Assembly: GCA_027063105.1 (NCBI GenBank)
Contig: JAMOSL010000031.1
Location: forward strand, 1 to 17,871
Length of the DNA: 17,871 bases
Origin: Campylobacteraceae bacterium
GTDB lineage: Bacteria; Campylobacterota; Campylobacteria; Campylobacterales; Sulfurovaceae
Direction of reading: 5' to 3'
Positions 1-7,340 of the stretch are shown piece after piece. Under the pieces are notes generated by a model. The model saw only the letters and a program-made list of their open reading frames with translations. It made no database searches and was not told where the DNA came from. The translations under genes were made by a program, and so were the position numbers. Within the stretch, counting starts at the first letter, position 1, and each line of letters starts with the position of its first letter.

Positions 1-1
1 T

Positions 2-70
2 ACAAGAATTATAAAAACTCGTATGCGTCGTGGTGATGCTGCACCTATGGCAATTATCGAACTAGTTTAA
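2..70 (+). CDS. C-terminal end of an unidentified protein (5' part outside window)
   Basis: An open frame enters from the left edge and ends at TAA 68-70. It encodes 22 residues that end in RRGDAAPMAIIELV. The run of arginines followed by a Gly-Asp-Ala-Ala-Pro stretch looks like a genuine conserved protein end rather than chance sequence, and a hairpin follows 23 bases after the stop. I do not recognise the family from so short a piece and assign no function. It lies on the same strand as the Nfu/murE operon, but a possible terminator and a new promoter separate them, so it is probably a distinct transcription unit. Confidence 0.55.
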   Translation, partial: TRIIKTRMRRGDAAPMAIIELV

Positions 71-93
71 AGAAACAAAATATGCACACAACA

Positions 94-116
94 GTTTCAG
101 GGATTTCCCTTGGAAC
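94..116 (+). terminator. Possible intrinsic terminator after the upstream gene
   Basis: Bases 94-102 can pair with 108-116 (9 pairs, two of them G-T) around the loop ATTTC. The hairpin is followed by a T/A-rich stretch (TATTTATATAAATT) rather than a clean T run. Its place just after the stop at 70 and before the promoter at 174 supports a terminator role, but the weak tail keeps this tentative. Confidence 0.4.
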
Positions 117-173
117 TATTTATATAAATTCCCCCTTATTATTCAAATAATTATTAAAATTACTAAATACCCC

Positions 174-202
174 TTGACAAAATAGATATTTTAAAGTATA
201 AA
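174..202 (+). promoter_or_regulatory. Sigma-70 promoter of the Nfu-murE operon
   Basis: TTGACA at 174-179 and TATAAA at 197-202 are separated by exactly 17 bases. The predicted transcript start is near 209, about 20 bases before the TTG start codon at 229, with the ribosome site TAAGGA at 217-222 between them. A full -35 box is notable because other promoters in this window rely on an extended -10. Confidence 0.75.
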
Positions 203-228
203 TAGTTTAAAAAAATTAAGGATTATAA

Positions 229-507
229 TTGATACCATTTACTGATGAAGAGTTAAGACCTGCTGTAGAGAGTGTTATAGAAAAAGTTAGACCATCTATA
301 AAGCTTGATGGTGGAGATATTGATTTAATAGATATTATTGATGGCGTTGTATTTGTTCAATTAAAAGGTGCTTGTATAGGATGTGCTAGTAGTGGTACAA
401 CTCTTAAATTCGGTGTTGAAAGACAAATGAAAGCATTAATACACCCAGAGGTAAAAGTAATGAGTGTACCTATAGGATGGGAAGATAAATTAGATAAATT
501 AGGCTAA
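229..507 (+). CDS. NifU C-terminal-domain (Nfu-type) iron-sulfur cluster carrier
   Basis: This small cytosolic protein of 92 residues consists almost entirely of one NifU C-terminal (Nfu) domain. Proteins of this family bind a [4Fe-4S] cluster, usually between two subunits, and pass it to target enzymes. The diagnostic features are the motif LDGGDIDL near residues 26-33 and the cluster-binding pair Cys49 and Cys52 in GACIGCASSGTTL. The IscU-like scaffold domain and the ferredoxin-like centre of full NifU are absent, so this is a stand-alone Nfu carrier. The start is TTG at 229, chosen because TAAGGA lies 6 bases upstream and the protein begins where the family does. It leads an operon: the next gene begins 3 bases after its stop. 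From memory, the same order (NifU-like, unknown, murE) occurs in Campylobacter jejuni. Confidence 0.9.
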   Translation: MIPFTDEELRPAVESVIEKVRPSIKLDGGDIDLIDIIDGVVFVQLKGACIGCASSGTTLKFGVERQMKALIHPEVKVMSVPIGWEDKLDKLG

Positions 508-510
508 AAT

Positions 511-1089
511 ATGTCAAAAATTAATAAAAATAAAGTATTAGAATTAGCACAAATAGAGTTTGCAGATGAAAATTACATATTATCACTTCAACATTATGGC
601 TTAATTCTTAATGATTATCCAGACCTCGAAGAGGCAAAAGTTGGTGTATATTTAAGTGATTTAGGATTAGAAAATAGTGTAGAGGCTCAAGCTATATTTG
701 ATTACTATTATCTAATTCAAAACGAGAAAGAAAATGCATTAGCAATTATAACTAATTTAATTGATACACTTTCATTTACAAAAGAGAGTATAGAGGATAT
801 TATATCCGAACAGATGAATGATAGCATAGATTATGAAGATGGTATATCTTACTCTGATTTTAAGAATTTGATTAAATCAAGGGGTAGCTTTAAAAGAGCA
901 TTTGAAGACATTATGTTCTCTACAAAAGTTATAATAAGAGATAAAGAAGATTTTATAGGTTTTATACTTGATTTAAGTAGTGGTGGATTTAAAGAGATGG
1001 CACTAAACTATCTTGATAATGCACCTCTTGCTTTTGAAAATGACCAATCTATATATTCGTTATATGAAAAACTAGAAGAGATAAAATGA
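511..1089 (+). CDS. Conserved protein of unknown function between nfu and murE, TPR-like N-terminus
   Basis: I cannot assign a function to this acidic, mostly helical 192-aa protein. It has no signal peptide or membrane segment, so it is probably cytosolic. Residues 8-45 have the spacing of a tetratricopeptide-like helical hairpin (small residues at the A/Y/A positions of VLELAQIEFADENYILSLQ, then a second helix ending in a Pro), and a second such unit may follow around 46-80. The rest (about 85-192) is rich in Phe, Ile, Asp and Glu with no motif I recognise and no cysteine. The gene begins 3 bases after the Nfu gene and its TGA overlaps the murE ATG (ATGA at 1086-1089), so it is translationally coupled to murE. 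That suggests conserved co-expression but does not reveal its role. The ribosome site is weak, consistent with coupling. Confidence 0.8.
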   Translation: MSKINKNKVLELAQIEFADENYILSLQHYGLILNDYPDLEEAKVGVYLSDLGLENSVEAQAIFDYYYLIQNEKENALAIITNLIDTLSFTKESIEDIISEQMNDSIDYEDGISYSDFKNLIKSRGSFKRAFEDIMFSTKVIIRDKEDFIGFILDLSSGGFKEMALNYLDNAPLAFENDQSIYSLYEKLEEIK

Positions 1090-2375
1090 AAATAGACTTT
1101 AAATATAAAAACTTTAAATATTTAACAGATAATACAAATGAAATATCAGAAGGTACTCTGTTTCTAAAAACTGCTCAAAATAAGAATTATTTTAATAAGT
1201 TAACAATAGAATATGAATTTATATCACCATCAGAATTTATAAATATATTAGACTTAAAAGATATTAAGATTGTAGGTGTTACAGGAACAAATGGAAAGAC
1301 TACAGTTACAGCATCTATATATTCTTTTCTATTAGATTTAGATGAAAAACCTGCACTTCAAGGTACTAGAGGTTTTTTTGTTTTAGATGAAAGGAAAGAA
1401 GAAAAAGTAATGACTACACCTTCTATATTACATACTCTAGTTAATATACATGAAGCAAAACTAGCAAAATGTAAATACTTTATAATGGAAGTAAGCTCTC
1501 ATGCGATAGAACAAAACAGAATAGAAGGCTTAAACTTTTCATTAAAAGTACATACAAATGTTACAAGAGATCATCTTGATTATCATGGTAGCATAGAAGA
1601 ATACAGAAGAGTTAAAAGTTTATTTTTTGCAGATGATAGTCCAAAACTTTTAAATAAAGATGATATTAAACATATTACATATAATCCTATAAATGCTCAA
1701 AGTTATGGAGTTGATGAGCCAGCTACATTTAAAGTTCAAGCTTTCTCTCTATTGGATGGAATTACAGCAGGAATTAAACATCTTCAATCAGAGGCTACAT
1801 TCTACTCTCCAATGATAGGATTATTCAATCTATTTAATCTAATGGCATCAATAGGTTCAGTTGTTATGCTAACAGGCAGAAAGATAGAAGATGTATGTGA
1901 AGTTGTAGATAATTTTGCAGGTGTTGCAGGAAGAATGGAAATAGTTAATCAAAATCCTCTGATTGTTGTTGATTTTGCCCATACTGATGATGGAATGTAT
2001 CAAGTTTTAAATAGTATTAAAGATAAAGATATATCGGTTGTATTTGGAGCAGGTGGAGATAGAGATAAAAATAAACGACCAAAAATGGGTGCAGTTGCAG
2101 GAAGATTTGCAAAAAGGATTTATGTTACAAGTGATAACCCACGAAGCGAAGTTCCAGAGATGATATTAGAGGATATACTAGTGGGACTTAGAGGAAAAGA
2201 TAGCGTAGTAGCAACTCCAAATAGAAAACTAGCTATAGAGATGGCAATATCTGAATTAGAAGAGAATGGAATATTATTAATTCTTGGAAAAGGTGATGAA
2301 GAATATCAAGAGATTAAAGGTATTAAGTATCCATTTGATGATAGAAGTATTGTAAGAGAAATATTAGATATATAA
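1086..2375 (+). CDS. murE: UDP-MurNAc-L-Ala-D-Glu:meso-diaminopimelate ligase (MurE)
   Basis: This cytosolic Mur ligase adds meso-diaminopimelate to UDP-MurNAc-L-Ala-D-Glu using ATP, the third amino-acid step of peptidoglycan precursor synthesis. Visible signatures are the P-loop GVTGTNGKTT (residues 64-73, Lys71), the block EVSSHAIEQNR (135-145), the Mur-ligase stretch HTNVTRDHLDYHGS (156-169), Lys177 in YRRVKSLFF as the lysine that is carbamylated in this family, VDFAHTDDG (295-303), and DNPR at 350-353, the motif that selects meso-DAP over lysine. At 429 residues it is shorter than the roughly 490-residue E. coli enzyme, mostly at the N-terminal domain, as I expect for Campylobacterota. 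The motif usually read GKGHE is GKGDE here (401-405). The ATG overlaps the upstream stop, with AGAAGAG as ribosome site. Confidence 0.96.
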   Translation: MKIDFKYKNFKYLTDNTNEISEGTLFLKTAQNKNYFNKLTIEYEFISPSEFINILDLKDIKIVGVTGTNGKTTVTASIYSFLLDLDEKPALQGTRGFFVLDERKEEKVMTTPSILHTLVNIHEAKLAKCKYFIMEVSSHAIEQNRIEGLNFSLKVHTNVTRDHLDYHGSIEEYRRVKSLFFADDSPKLLNKDDIKHITYNPINAQSYGVDEPATFKVQAFSLLDGITAGIKHLQSEATFYSPMIGLFNLFNLMASIGSVVMLTGRKIEDVCEVVDNFAGVAGRMEIVNQNPLIVVDFAHTDDGMYQVLNSIKDKDISVVFGAGGDRDKNKRPKMGAVAGRFAKRIYVTSDNPRSEVPEMILEDILVGLRGKDSVVATPNRKLAIEMAISELEENGILLILGKGDEEYQEIKGIKYPFDDRSIVREILDI

Positions 2376-2383
2376 AATTAAAC

Positions 2384-2408
2384 AGCAAAAAAATCTGTAT
2401 TTTTTGCT
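2384..2408 (+). terminator. Possible terminator downstream of murE
   Basis: AGCAAAAAA (2384-2392) and TTTTTTGCT (2400-2408) form a perfect 9-bp stem around a 7-base loop. The stem is mostly A-T, and on the + strand its right arm supplies the T run, so it could end the murE transcript. Its right arm also holds the TG of the next promoter, so the same bases may serve both roles. Confidence 0.45.
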
Positions 2409-2413
2409 ATACT
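2405..2413 (+). promoter_or_regulatory. Extended -10 promoter of the L,D-transpeptidase gene
   Basis: The sequence TGCTATACT fits an extended -10 element (TG, one base, TATACT at 2408-2413) preceded by a run of six T, the usual form of Campylobacterota sigma-70 promoters. Transcription would start near 2420, about 34 bases before the ATG at 2454. Confidence 0.55.
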
Positions 2414-2453
2414 ATTACAAAATATTTTTGGGGATAAAGGGATAAATAGAAGA

Positions 2454-4109
2454 ATGATAAGAACGAAAAAATTAATAATAATATATATAGTGTTAATAGG
2501 TCTCTTACAGAGTTCATTAATGGCAAAGAGTTTTGATATTGTAGCAAATAAAATTATCTCGAAAGCTGTAAAAACCCAACCCAAAAATAGTTATTTGAGA
2601 AAGATGTATACAATATCTGGGAATAAACCTATATGGGTTACTCAATTTAGCATAACCCCAATAGCAAAAGAACTATTAAAAAGAGTTACAAGAGATCCAT
2701 TACTTAATAGAAAAACTAAAATGTACAAAAATGCAAAAAGAATGTTAGAAGGAGATTTATCTGGATCAGCTTTTGGTGGTAAAAACTCAACTGGACAAAG
2801 AATAAAATTAGATTTTAAGCTTAGTAAACTATTCAGGAATTATGCAAACTATAGTATATATGGAATGATACACTGGGGACATTTTAAAATTTTATTTAAA
2901 CGACAGGCAGGATTAAATGATGTATATGCTGATTGGGAGCTATATCCAAGATATACTGTATATTCACTTCTTAGAAAAGTTATAGTTAATGGTGATTTAA
3001 ATACACCTTTCAATGAAATAATCCCAAAAACAAGATTATACAAGAATTTAAACAAAAAATTTAATGAATATAGAGATATAGCTTTATCAGGTAAGTGGCC
3101 AAAAATACCACCTTTCGCAAATATTAAAATTGGACAAAATAACAATTCAATTCCATATATTAGAAAAAGATTATCACTTAGTGGAGATTTAAAAGGTTGT
3201 GGAGTCAGTGATTCTATACTTTATGATCAATGTCTATTTAATGCAATAAAGAGATTTCAAAAGAGAAATGGTCAAATTGCTGACGGTGTAATAGGTAAAA
3301 CTACTGGAAAACTATTATCTCAAAGTGTTGGTCAACTATTAACAAGAATGAAATTAAACCTTGATAGAATTAAAATGATGAAAAGACATGATGCTGGAAA
3401 ACATATTTTTATTAATATACCAGCCTTTAAGCTATACTTTTATAATGGAGCTAAAGTTATTAATTCTATGAGAGTTATAACAGGTTCAAAGAAACACCCA
3501 ACACCAATCTTTAGTGGAGATGTAGAAACAGTGGTTATTAACCCCTATTGGAATGTACCTACAAGTATTATTCAGAAAGAGATGATACCAAAACTTCTAA
3601 GAAATAAAAATGCTATGAAGAGACAAAGAATTGAAGTCAGAAAAGGCTGGGGTCCAAATGCTAAAAAAATATCTCCAAGTAGTGTAAATTGGAAAAAGTA
3701 TCGTTATAGTAAATCTGTACCATATAGATTTGCACAAGTTCCTGGGAATAAAAATGCTTTAGGCAGAATTAAATTCTTATTTCCAAATAAATTTTCTGTA
3801 TATATGCATGATACTCCACAGAAACATCTATTTAAAAGACATACTAGAGCATTTAGTCATGGATGTATTCGTCTACAAAATCCAAAAGGCTTATTTAAAA
3901 CATTTTGTAGTATTGATCAAAGATTAAATTATGATAAAGGTAAAAAGATACTAAAAACCAAGAAACAAACCTATCTAAATTTAAGCTCAAAAGTACCAGT
4001 TAATGTAGTATATCTAACTACTTGGGTAGATGCAAATGGAATTCTACAATTTAGAAATGATATTTATAATTATGATAGAATGCAATTAAAATATAGAAGG
4101 AAATATTAA
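2454..4109 (+). CDS. Exported YcbB-like L,D-transpeptidase with peptidoglycan-binding domain
   Basis: This is a 551-aa periplasmic enzyme of the YkuD family. Such enzymes make 3-3 cross-links in peptidoglycan or attach proteins to DAP residues. An N-terminal signal sequence (basic RTKK, then a hydrophobic run to about residue 21, likely cleavage after SLMA) sends it through Sec. Residues about 225-290 form a peptidoglycan-binding domain (IKRFQKRNGQIADGVIGKTT). The YkuD domain covers about 317-490 and holds the catalytic motif SHGCIRL with Cys471, His469 and, upstream, His452 in MHDTP. Total length and the large N-terminal region match E. coli YcbB/LdtD (615 aa) rather than the short ErfK type. 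The upstream GGGATAAA and GAAGA near the ATG give only a weak ribosome site. Its stop lies 3 bases from that of the convergent addB. The family is certain; cross-linking versus protein anchoring is not. Confidence 0.92.
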   Translation: MIRTKKLIIIYIVLIGLLQSSLMAKSFDIVANKIISKAVKTQPKNSYLRKMYTISGNKPIWVTQFSITPIAKELLKRVTRDPLLNRKTKMYKNAKRMLEGDLSGSAFGGKNSTGQRIKLDFKLSKLFRNYANYSIYGMIHWGHFKILFKRQAGLNDVYADWELYPRYTVYSLLRKVIVNGDLNTPFNEIIPKTRLYKNLNKKFNEYRDIALSGKWPKIPPFANIKIGQNNNSIPYIRKRLSLSGDLKGCGVSDSILYDQCLFNAIKRFQKRNGQIADGVIGKTTGKLLSQSVGQLLTRMKLNLDRIKMMKRHDAGKHIFINIPAFKLYFYNGAKVINSMRVITGSKKHPTPIFSGDVETVVINPYWNVPTSIIQKEMIPKLLRNKNAMKRQRIEVRKGWGPNAKKISPSSVNWKKYRYSKSVPYRFAQVPGNKNALGRIKFLFPNKFSVYMHDTPQKHLFKRHTRAFSHGCIRLQNPKGLFKTFCSIDQRLNYDKGKKILKTKKQTYLNLSSKVPVNVVYLTTWVDANGILQFRNDIYNYDRMQLKYRRKY

Positions 4110-4112
4110 AAG

Positions 4113-6449
4113 CTATCTATCACAATTTAATTTATAATCACAGTAGTTACATTGTAATAAATTGTCACATTTTATTGCAGTGAAACTTTTTGTATTTTTA
4201 AGCTCTTCTATTTTATCCAAAAGCATTTCACTCTTCTTTTCCAACTTATTGATTGGCTCATACTGTTTATCTTTATCATCAAATAGTTTTAAAAAAATTA
4301 ATTTTATATTTTTATGCCCTTGAGATTCTAAAAGATATTTATATATACTCATTTGAAAATCTGTTAATTCTTCAATATTTTTTGTATTATTTGCCTCTTT
4401 GGTTGAACCTGTCTTGTAATCTATAACAAGTAAATCTTCATTTATTCTATCTAATTTATCTATTTTCCCCGTAAATTGTAAACCTTTGATATCACCAGTA
4501 ACCTGATACTCTGATTTAAAAACTTCCCATCCAGAATCTATATGTTTGATTTGATTTTCAAAAAAACCATTTAATTTTTTTACCCATAATAAATTATAAT
4601 AATTATATCTAATATCATTCAGATTTAATTCATGAAGATATTCATACAAAGATTTAACAAAAACATTCTTAAGTTCATAAGAATTTTCAAAACTTTGCTG
4701 TTTTTTAAATACTCTCTCTAACACTTCGTGGATTATAGCACCTTCATTTATATCATCTGTTGATGGCACTTTAAGCTTTTTTATATACTTATAAAAGAAT
4801 TGTCTTTTACATTTTAGAAAACTCTTTAACATAGTATTGGACCAAGTAAAGTCCATTGCATTAAAATTATCGATGAATGGGTCTCTTTTTAATTCTAATA
4901 TTTTAGATGGTTTATCGTACAAAAGTTCTAATATAGGATTTGGCACTTCTGAACTATTTAAACCTAATTCATATAAAAACTTAGAGGGCAAAGTATTATC
5001 TGTTGAACTAAATAATATAACACTTCTTTCTGCTTGTTCTAATAATCTTTGATAAAAATATTTTTGTAAGTTTTCTCTATCTGCCGTAATAGGAAGATTT
5101 GCATGAACTCTAACTGTAGTATTTAAAAATCTATCTTTAGCAGATGAAACAGGAACTATTCCCTCATTTACATCAACGATAATAACCCTACGATATGAGA
5201 CTCCTCTACTCTCTAAAACTCCCATAACTGTAATTTTACCACCTCTAACATCATCTATTGTTACATCACTTATTACCTGAATCCATAAATATAACCAACT
5301 TTTTATTGGCATTACACTCTTATCAAAAACTTTCAAAAAATATATATACTGCTGGTATATCTTATCTTCTTTTTTATCTACAAGTTCCCAGTTATTTAAT
5401 AAATCAAAAAATTCTAAAACTGTAAGATTTTTAGACGATTTTTTTAACATATCTTCTTTATCCATACTATAAGATATTAATAACCTATAATCTTTTTCAT
5501 CAGATGATTGCCAATATCTATATAATGCATCTAATTTTTTGTATATTTTATTTCGTTTATAAGAAAATCCCATAGCAAAATTCAAATTATTAAATTTGTC
5601 ATAAATATAAAATTGTTCTTTCATTTCTTCATCAGGTAAAATCAATACAATATCATCTGGAGGAACTCCTTCTCTCACAAAATTTTCTATTGTTTCAATT
5701 ACCACTGCTATTTGTTCAAGTCTCTCTTCACACCTAAAAATAGTTGTATTAATTTTATTATCTAATTTAACTTTATTAATAATTTTTTTAGTATGTAAAT
5801 CAAAAGATATATAATAACCCATCGGTAAATCAATACCCAATTCACTAAATCTCTTAATCATCTTTTCATTAAATTTACTTGTATATATTCGTATCAAAAA
5901 ACTTTTTTGTTTAGATATATCTTTAATAATAGACAACTCATAATGACTAAGATACCCTTCTATATGAAGTTCAAAATGTGTATATGTATCTATAAAACCT
6001 TGATTTATTTGATAATTCTTTGGTATAAATGATTTATCGATAAGCCCATTATTATTTAATATCTTTTCATATTCTATTTCTAATCTTTCTAAAATATCTA
6101 AATGTTCATCAAATTCAGCATAAGTATCACCACCTTTTAGATCATTAAACGATACATTCTCCCCACTTAACTCTTCAAAAAATTTAAAAAAAGTATCACT
6201 TCTACTAAAGAACTTTAACAACTCTTTATCTATCTTTAATTTATTAAAATCTTCAAAGCTAGAAGCTTCTTGTAATAATAATATTCTATGAATAGGATCA
6301 ACCATAATTTTATCATTAAATAAAACCGAACGCCTTTCAAATTCATCCATTCGCATAAATGTAGGTAAAAATCCATCAAATTCTTTCTCTCTTTCTAAAA
6401 CTCCTCTAATTGTCCGAGATGTTGGATATATAATTAATTTATGTTCCAA
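4113..6449 (-). CDS. addB: AddB-type subunit of the AddAB helicase-nuclease
   Basis: AddB works with AddA to resect DNA double-strand ends for RecA-dependent repair. The C-terminal RecB-type PD-(D/E)XK nuclease is clear: IIHEVLERVF (His574), GKIDKLD (Asp664), VIDYKTG (Asp677, Lys679) and Gln699. Four cysteines (547 in FLKCKRQFF, then 767, 770 and 776 as CNYCDYKLNC) match the iron-sulfur staple around the nuclease in AddB. The central region keeps a helicase-like block (VLESRGVSYRRVIIVDVNEG), but the N-terminus, which begins LIIYPTSRTIRG, has no Walker A P-loop. Length 778 aa resembles, from memory, Helicobacter pylori AddB, which is also encoded apart from addA; no addA is seen here. The start is TTG at 6449, overlapping the end of the CAP gene by 11 bases, with a poor ribosome site, so expression probably relies on coupling. 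The next ATG (residue 32) would remove conserved sequence. Confidence 0.88.
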   Translation of the reverse strand: MEHKLIIYPTSRTIRGVLEREKEFDGFLPTFMRMDEFERRSVLFNDKIMVDPIHRILLLQEASSFEDFNKLKIDKELLKFFSRSDTFFKFFEELSGENVSFNDLKGGDTYAEFDEHLDILERLEIEYEKILNNNGLIDKSFIPKNYQINQGFIDTYTHFELHIEGYLSHYELSIIKDISKQKSFLIRIYTSKFNEKMIKRFSELGIDLPMGYYISFDLHTKKIINKVKLDNKINTTIFRCEERLEQIAVVIETIENFVREGVPPDDIVLILPDEEMKEQFYIYDKFNNLNFAMGFSYKRNKIYKKLDALYRYWQSSDEKDYRLLISYSMDKEDMLKKSSKNLTVLEFFDLLNNWELVDKKEDKIYQQYIYFLKVFDKSVMPIKSWLYLWIQVISDVTIDDVRGGKITVMGVLESRGVSYRRVIIVDVNEGIVPVSSAKDRFLNTTVRVHANLPITADRENLQKYFYQRLLEQAERSVILFSSTDNTLPSKFLYELGLNSSEVPNPILELLYDKPSKILELKRDPFIDNFNAMDFTWSNTMLKSFLKCKRQFFYKYIKKLKVPSTDDINEGAIIHEVLERVFKKQQSFENSYELKNVFVKSLYEYLHELNLNDIRYNYYNLLWVKKLNGFFENQIKHIDSGWEVFKSEYQVTGDIKGLQFTGKIDKLDRINEDLLVIDYKTGSTKEANNTKNIEELTDFQMSIYKYLLESQGHKNIKLIFLKLFDDKDKQYEPINKLEKKSEMLLDKIEELKNTKSFTAIKCDNLLQCNYCDYKLNCDR

Positions 6450-7170
6450 GTTCTTGTGACCAATAAAAATGGCTTTTATTTTTAGAAATTTTGTTTTCTA
6501 CTAAAGACATGCCCATATTACGATATTGAGGACTCATTAAATTTGCACAGTGACTATCACTGTTAAGCCAACTTCTAATTGCAGATTGAATAGAACTATT
6601 ATCTTTACCATAACCTAAAGCAATATTCTCACCAACAATACCACCTCTATATCTATGATAAGATGCTCTTGTACTAGGAGTACTATTTGTACCTTGACTT
6701 ATACCACTTCTATCACTATTTTTACCACTTCCTTTGTGAGAAAATGATTGATTTATTGCCATATCTAAACTATGTTCCTTTGCAGATTCATATAATCTAT
6801 CACTCCATTTTACAGGTGTTGTTGCGTGAAAAAGTCCATACTTACCACAATATTGTGATTTTGATCTAATTTTATTTATATATTTAAGATACATTTTTTT
6901 ACGCTTTCTATCCTCACTAATAATTACAAAACCTCTATTTTTAGATATTTTTTTTCTACTTATGCTATTTGTCTCTCTTAGAAACTTTTTCTTCTCTTTA
7001 ATACCTATATGTCTAGATTTATCCCATATAGTTCTGTGTTTGTTTTTTATATCAAATGCTGGGAAATCATCATAGGATGGAAAGTATCCTTTAACCTGTA
7101 CTCCTTCAATTCTTGAAGAATCAGCTAAAAGAATAAGCGATAAAATATAATAAATAATTATTTTTTTCAT
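6439..7170 (-). CDS. Secreted CAP (SCP/PR1-like) domain protein
   Basis: A 243-aa exported protein. Starting at ATG 7170 it has a short signal peptide (KKIIIYYILSLILLADSS); AAAGAG lies 9 bases upstream. A longer frame starting at 7218 is possible, but that ATG lies inside the probable -10 box and lacks a ribosome site. Residues about 20-90 are a basic linker. The CAP domain fills about 92-243: KWSDRLYESAKEHSLDM with His133, FSHKGSGK with His145, GENIALGYG with Glu181, and SWLNSDSHCANLMSP with His207. These are the usual CAP cavity residues. Cys108 and Cys208 could form a disulfide. Bacterial YkwD-type CAP proteins are extracellular or periplasmic, with largely unknown activities. It is the first gene of a two-gene unit with addB, an odd pairing with no obvious functional link. 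Confidence 0.85.
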   Translation of the reverse strand: MKKIIIYYILSLILLADSSRIEGVQVKGYFPSYDDFPAFDIKNKHRTIWDKSRHIGIKEKKKFLRETNSISRKKISKNRGFVIISEDRKRKKMYLKYINKIRSKSQYCGKYGLFHATTPVKWSDRLYESAKEHSLDMAINQSFSHKGSGKNSDRSGISQGTNSTPSTRASYHRYRGGIVGENIALGYGKDNSSIQSAIRSWLNSDSHCANLMSPQYRNMGMSLVENKISKNKSHFYWSQELGT

Positions 7171-7213
7171 AATGAAATACTCTTTATAATAGATAGATTT
7201 ATTAAGGATTGCA

Positions 7214-7222
7214 ATCATAACA
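7214..7222 (-). promoter_or_regulatory. Extended -10 promoter for the CAP-addB unit
   Basis: Read on the minus strand, a run of eight T leads into TGTTATGAT: TG, one base, then TATGAT (hexamer at 7219-7214). Transcription would start near 7207, giving a leader of about 37 bases before the ATG at 7170. It is divergent from the promoter at 7307-7315. Confidence 0.6.
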
Positions 7223-7306
7223 AAAAAAATATATAAACTTTATTAATAATTAAAATATTTCGCTCAACTCTTATCTATTTAATAAAAGCCCATTGTAACG
7301 CTATTT

Positions 7307-7315
7307 TGTTATAAT
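7307..7315 (+). promoter_or_regulatory. Extended -10 promoter for the operon that includes nadC
   Basis: TGTTATAAT is a perfect extended -10 element (TG at 7307-7308, TATAAT at 7310-7315), preceded by ATTT. The transcript would start near 7322, 19 bases before the ATG at 7341, with AGGAG at 7331-7335 between them. No convincing -35 box is visible. Confidence 0.7.
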
Positions 7316-7340
7316 AAATATTTTAATTATAGGAGTATAA

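Noticed and set aside
2378..2584. Minus-strand hydrophobic 68-codon frame
   Set aside because: It is antisense to the signal peptide of the L,D-transpeptidase and the preceding promoter region; hydrophobicity is a by-product of AT-rich DNA, and no ribosome site or family match is visible.
7171..7218. A longer N-terminus for the CAP protein beginning at ATG 7218
   Set aside because: That ATG lies inside the extended -10 element TGTTATGAT, has no ribosome site, and would place 16 non-signal residues before an obvious signal peptide.
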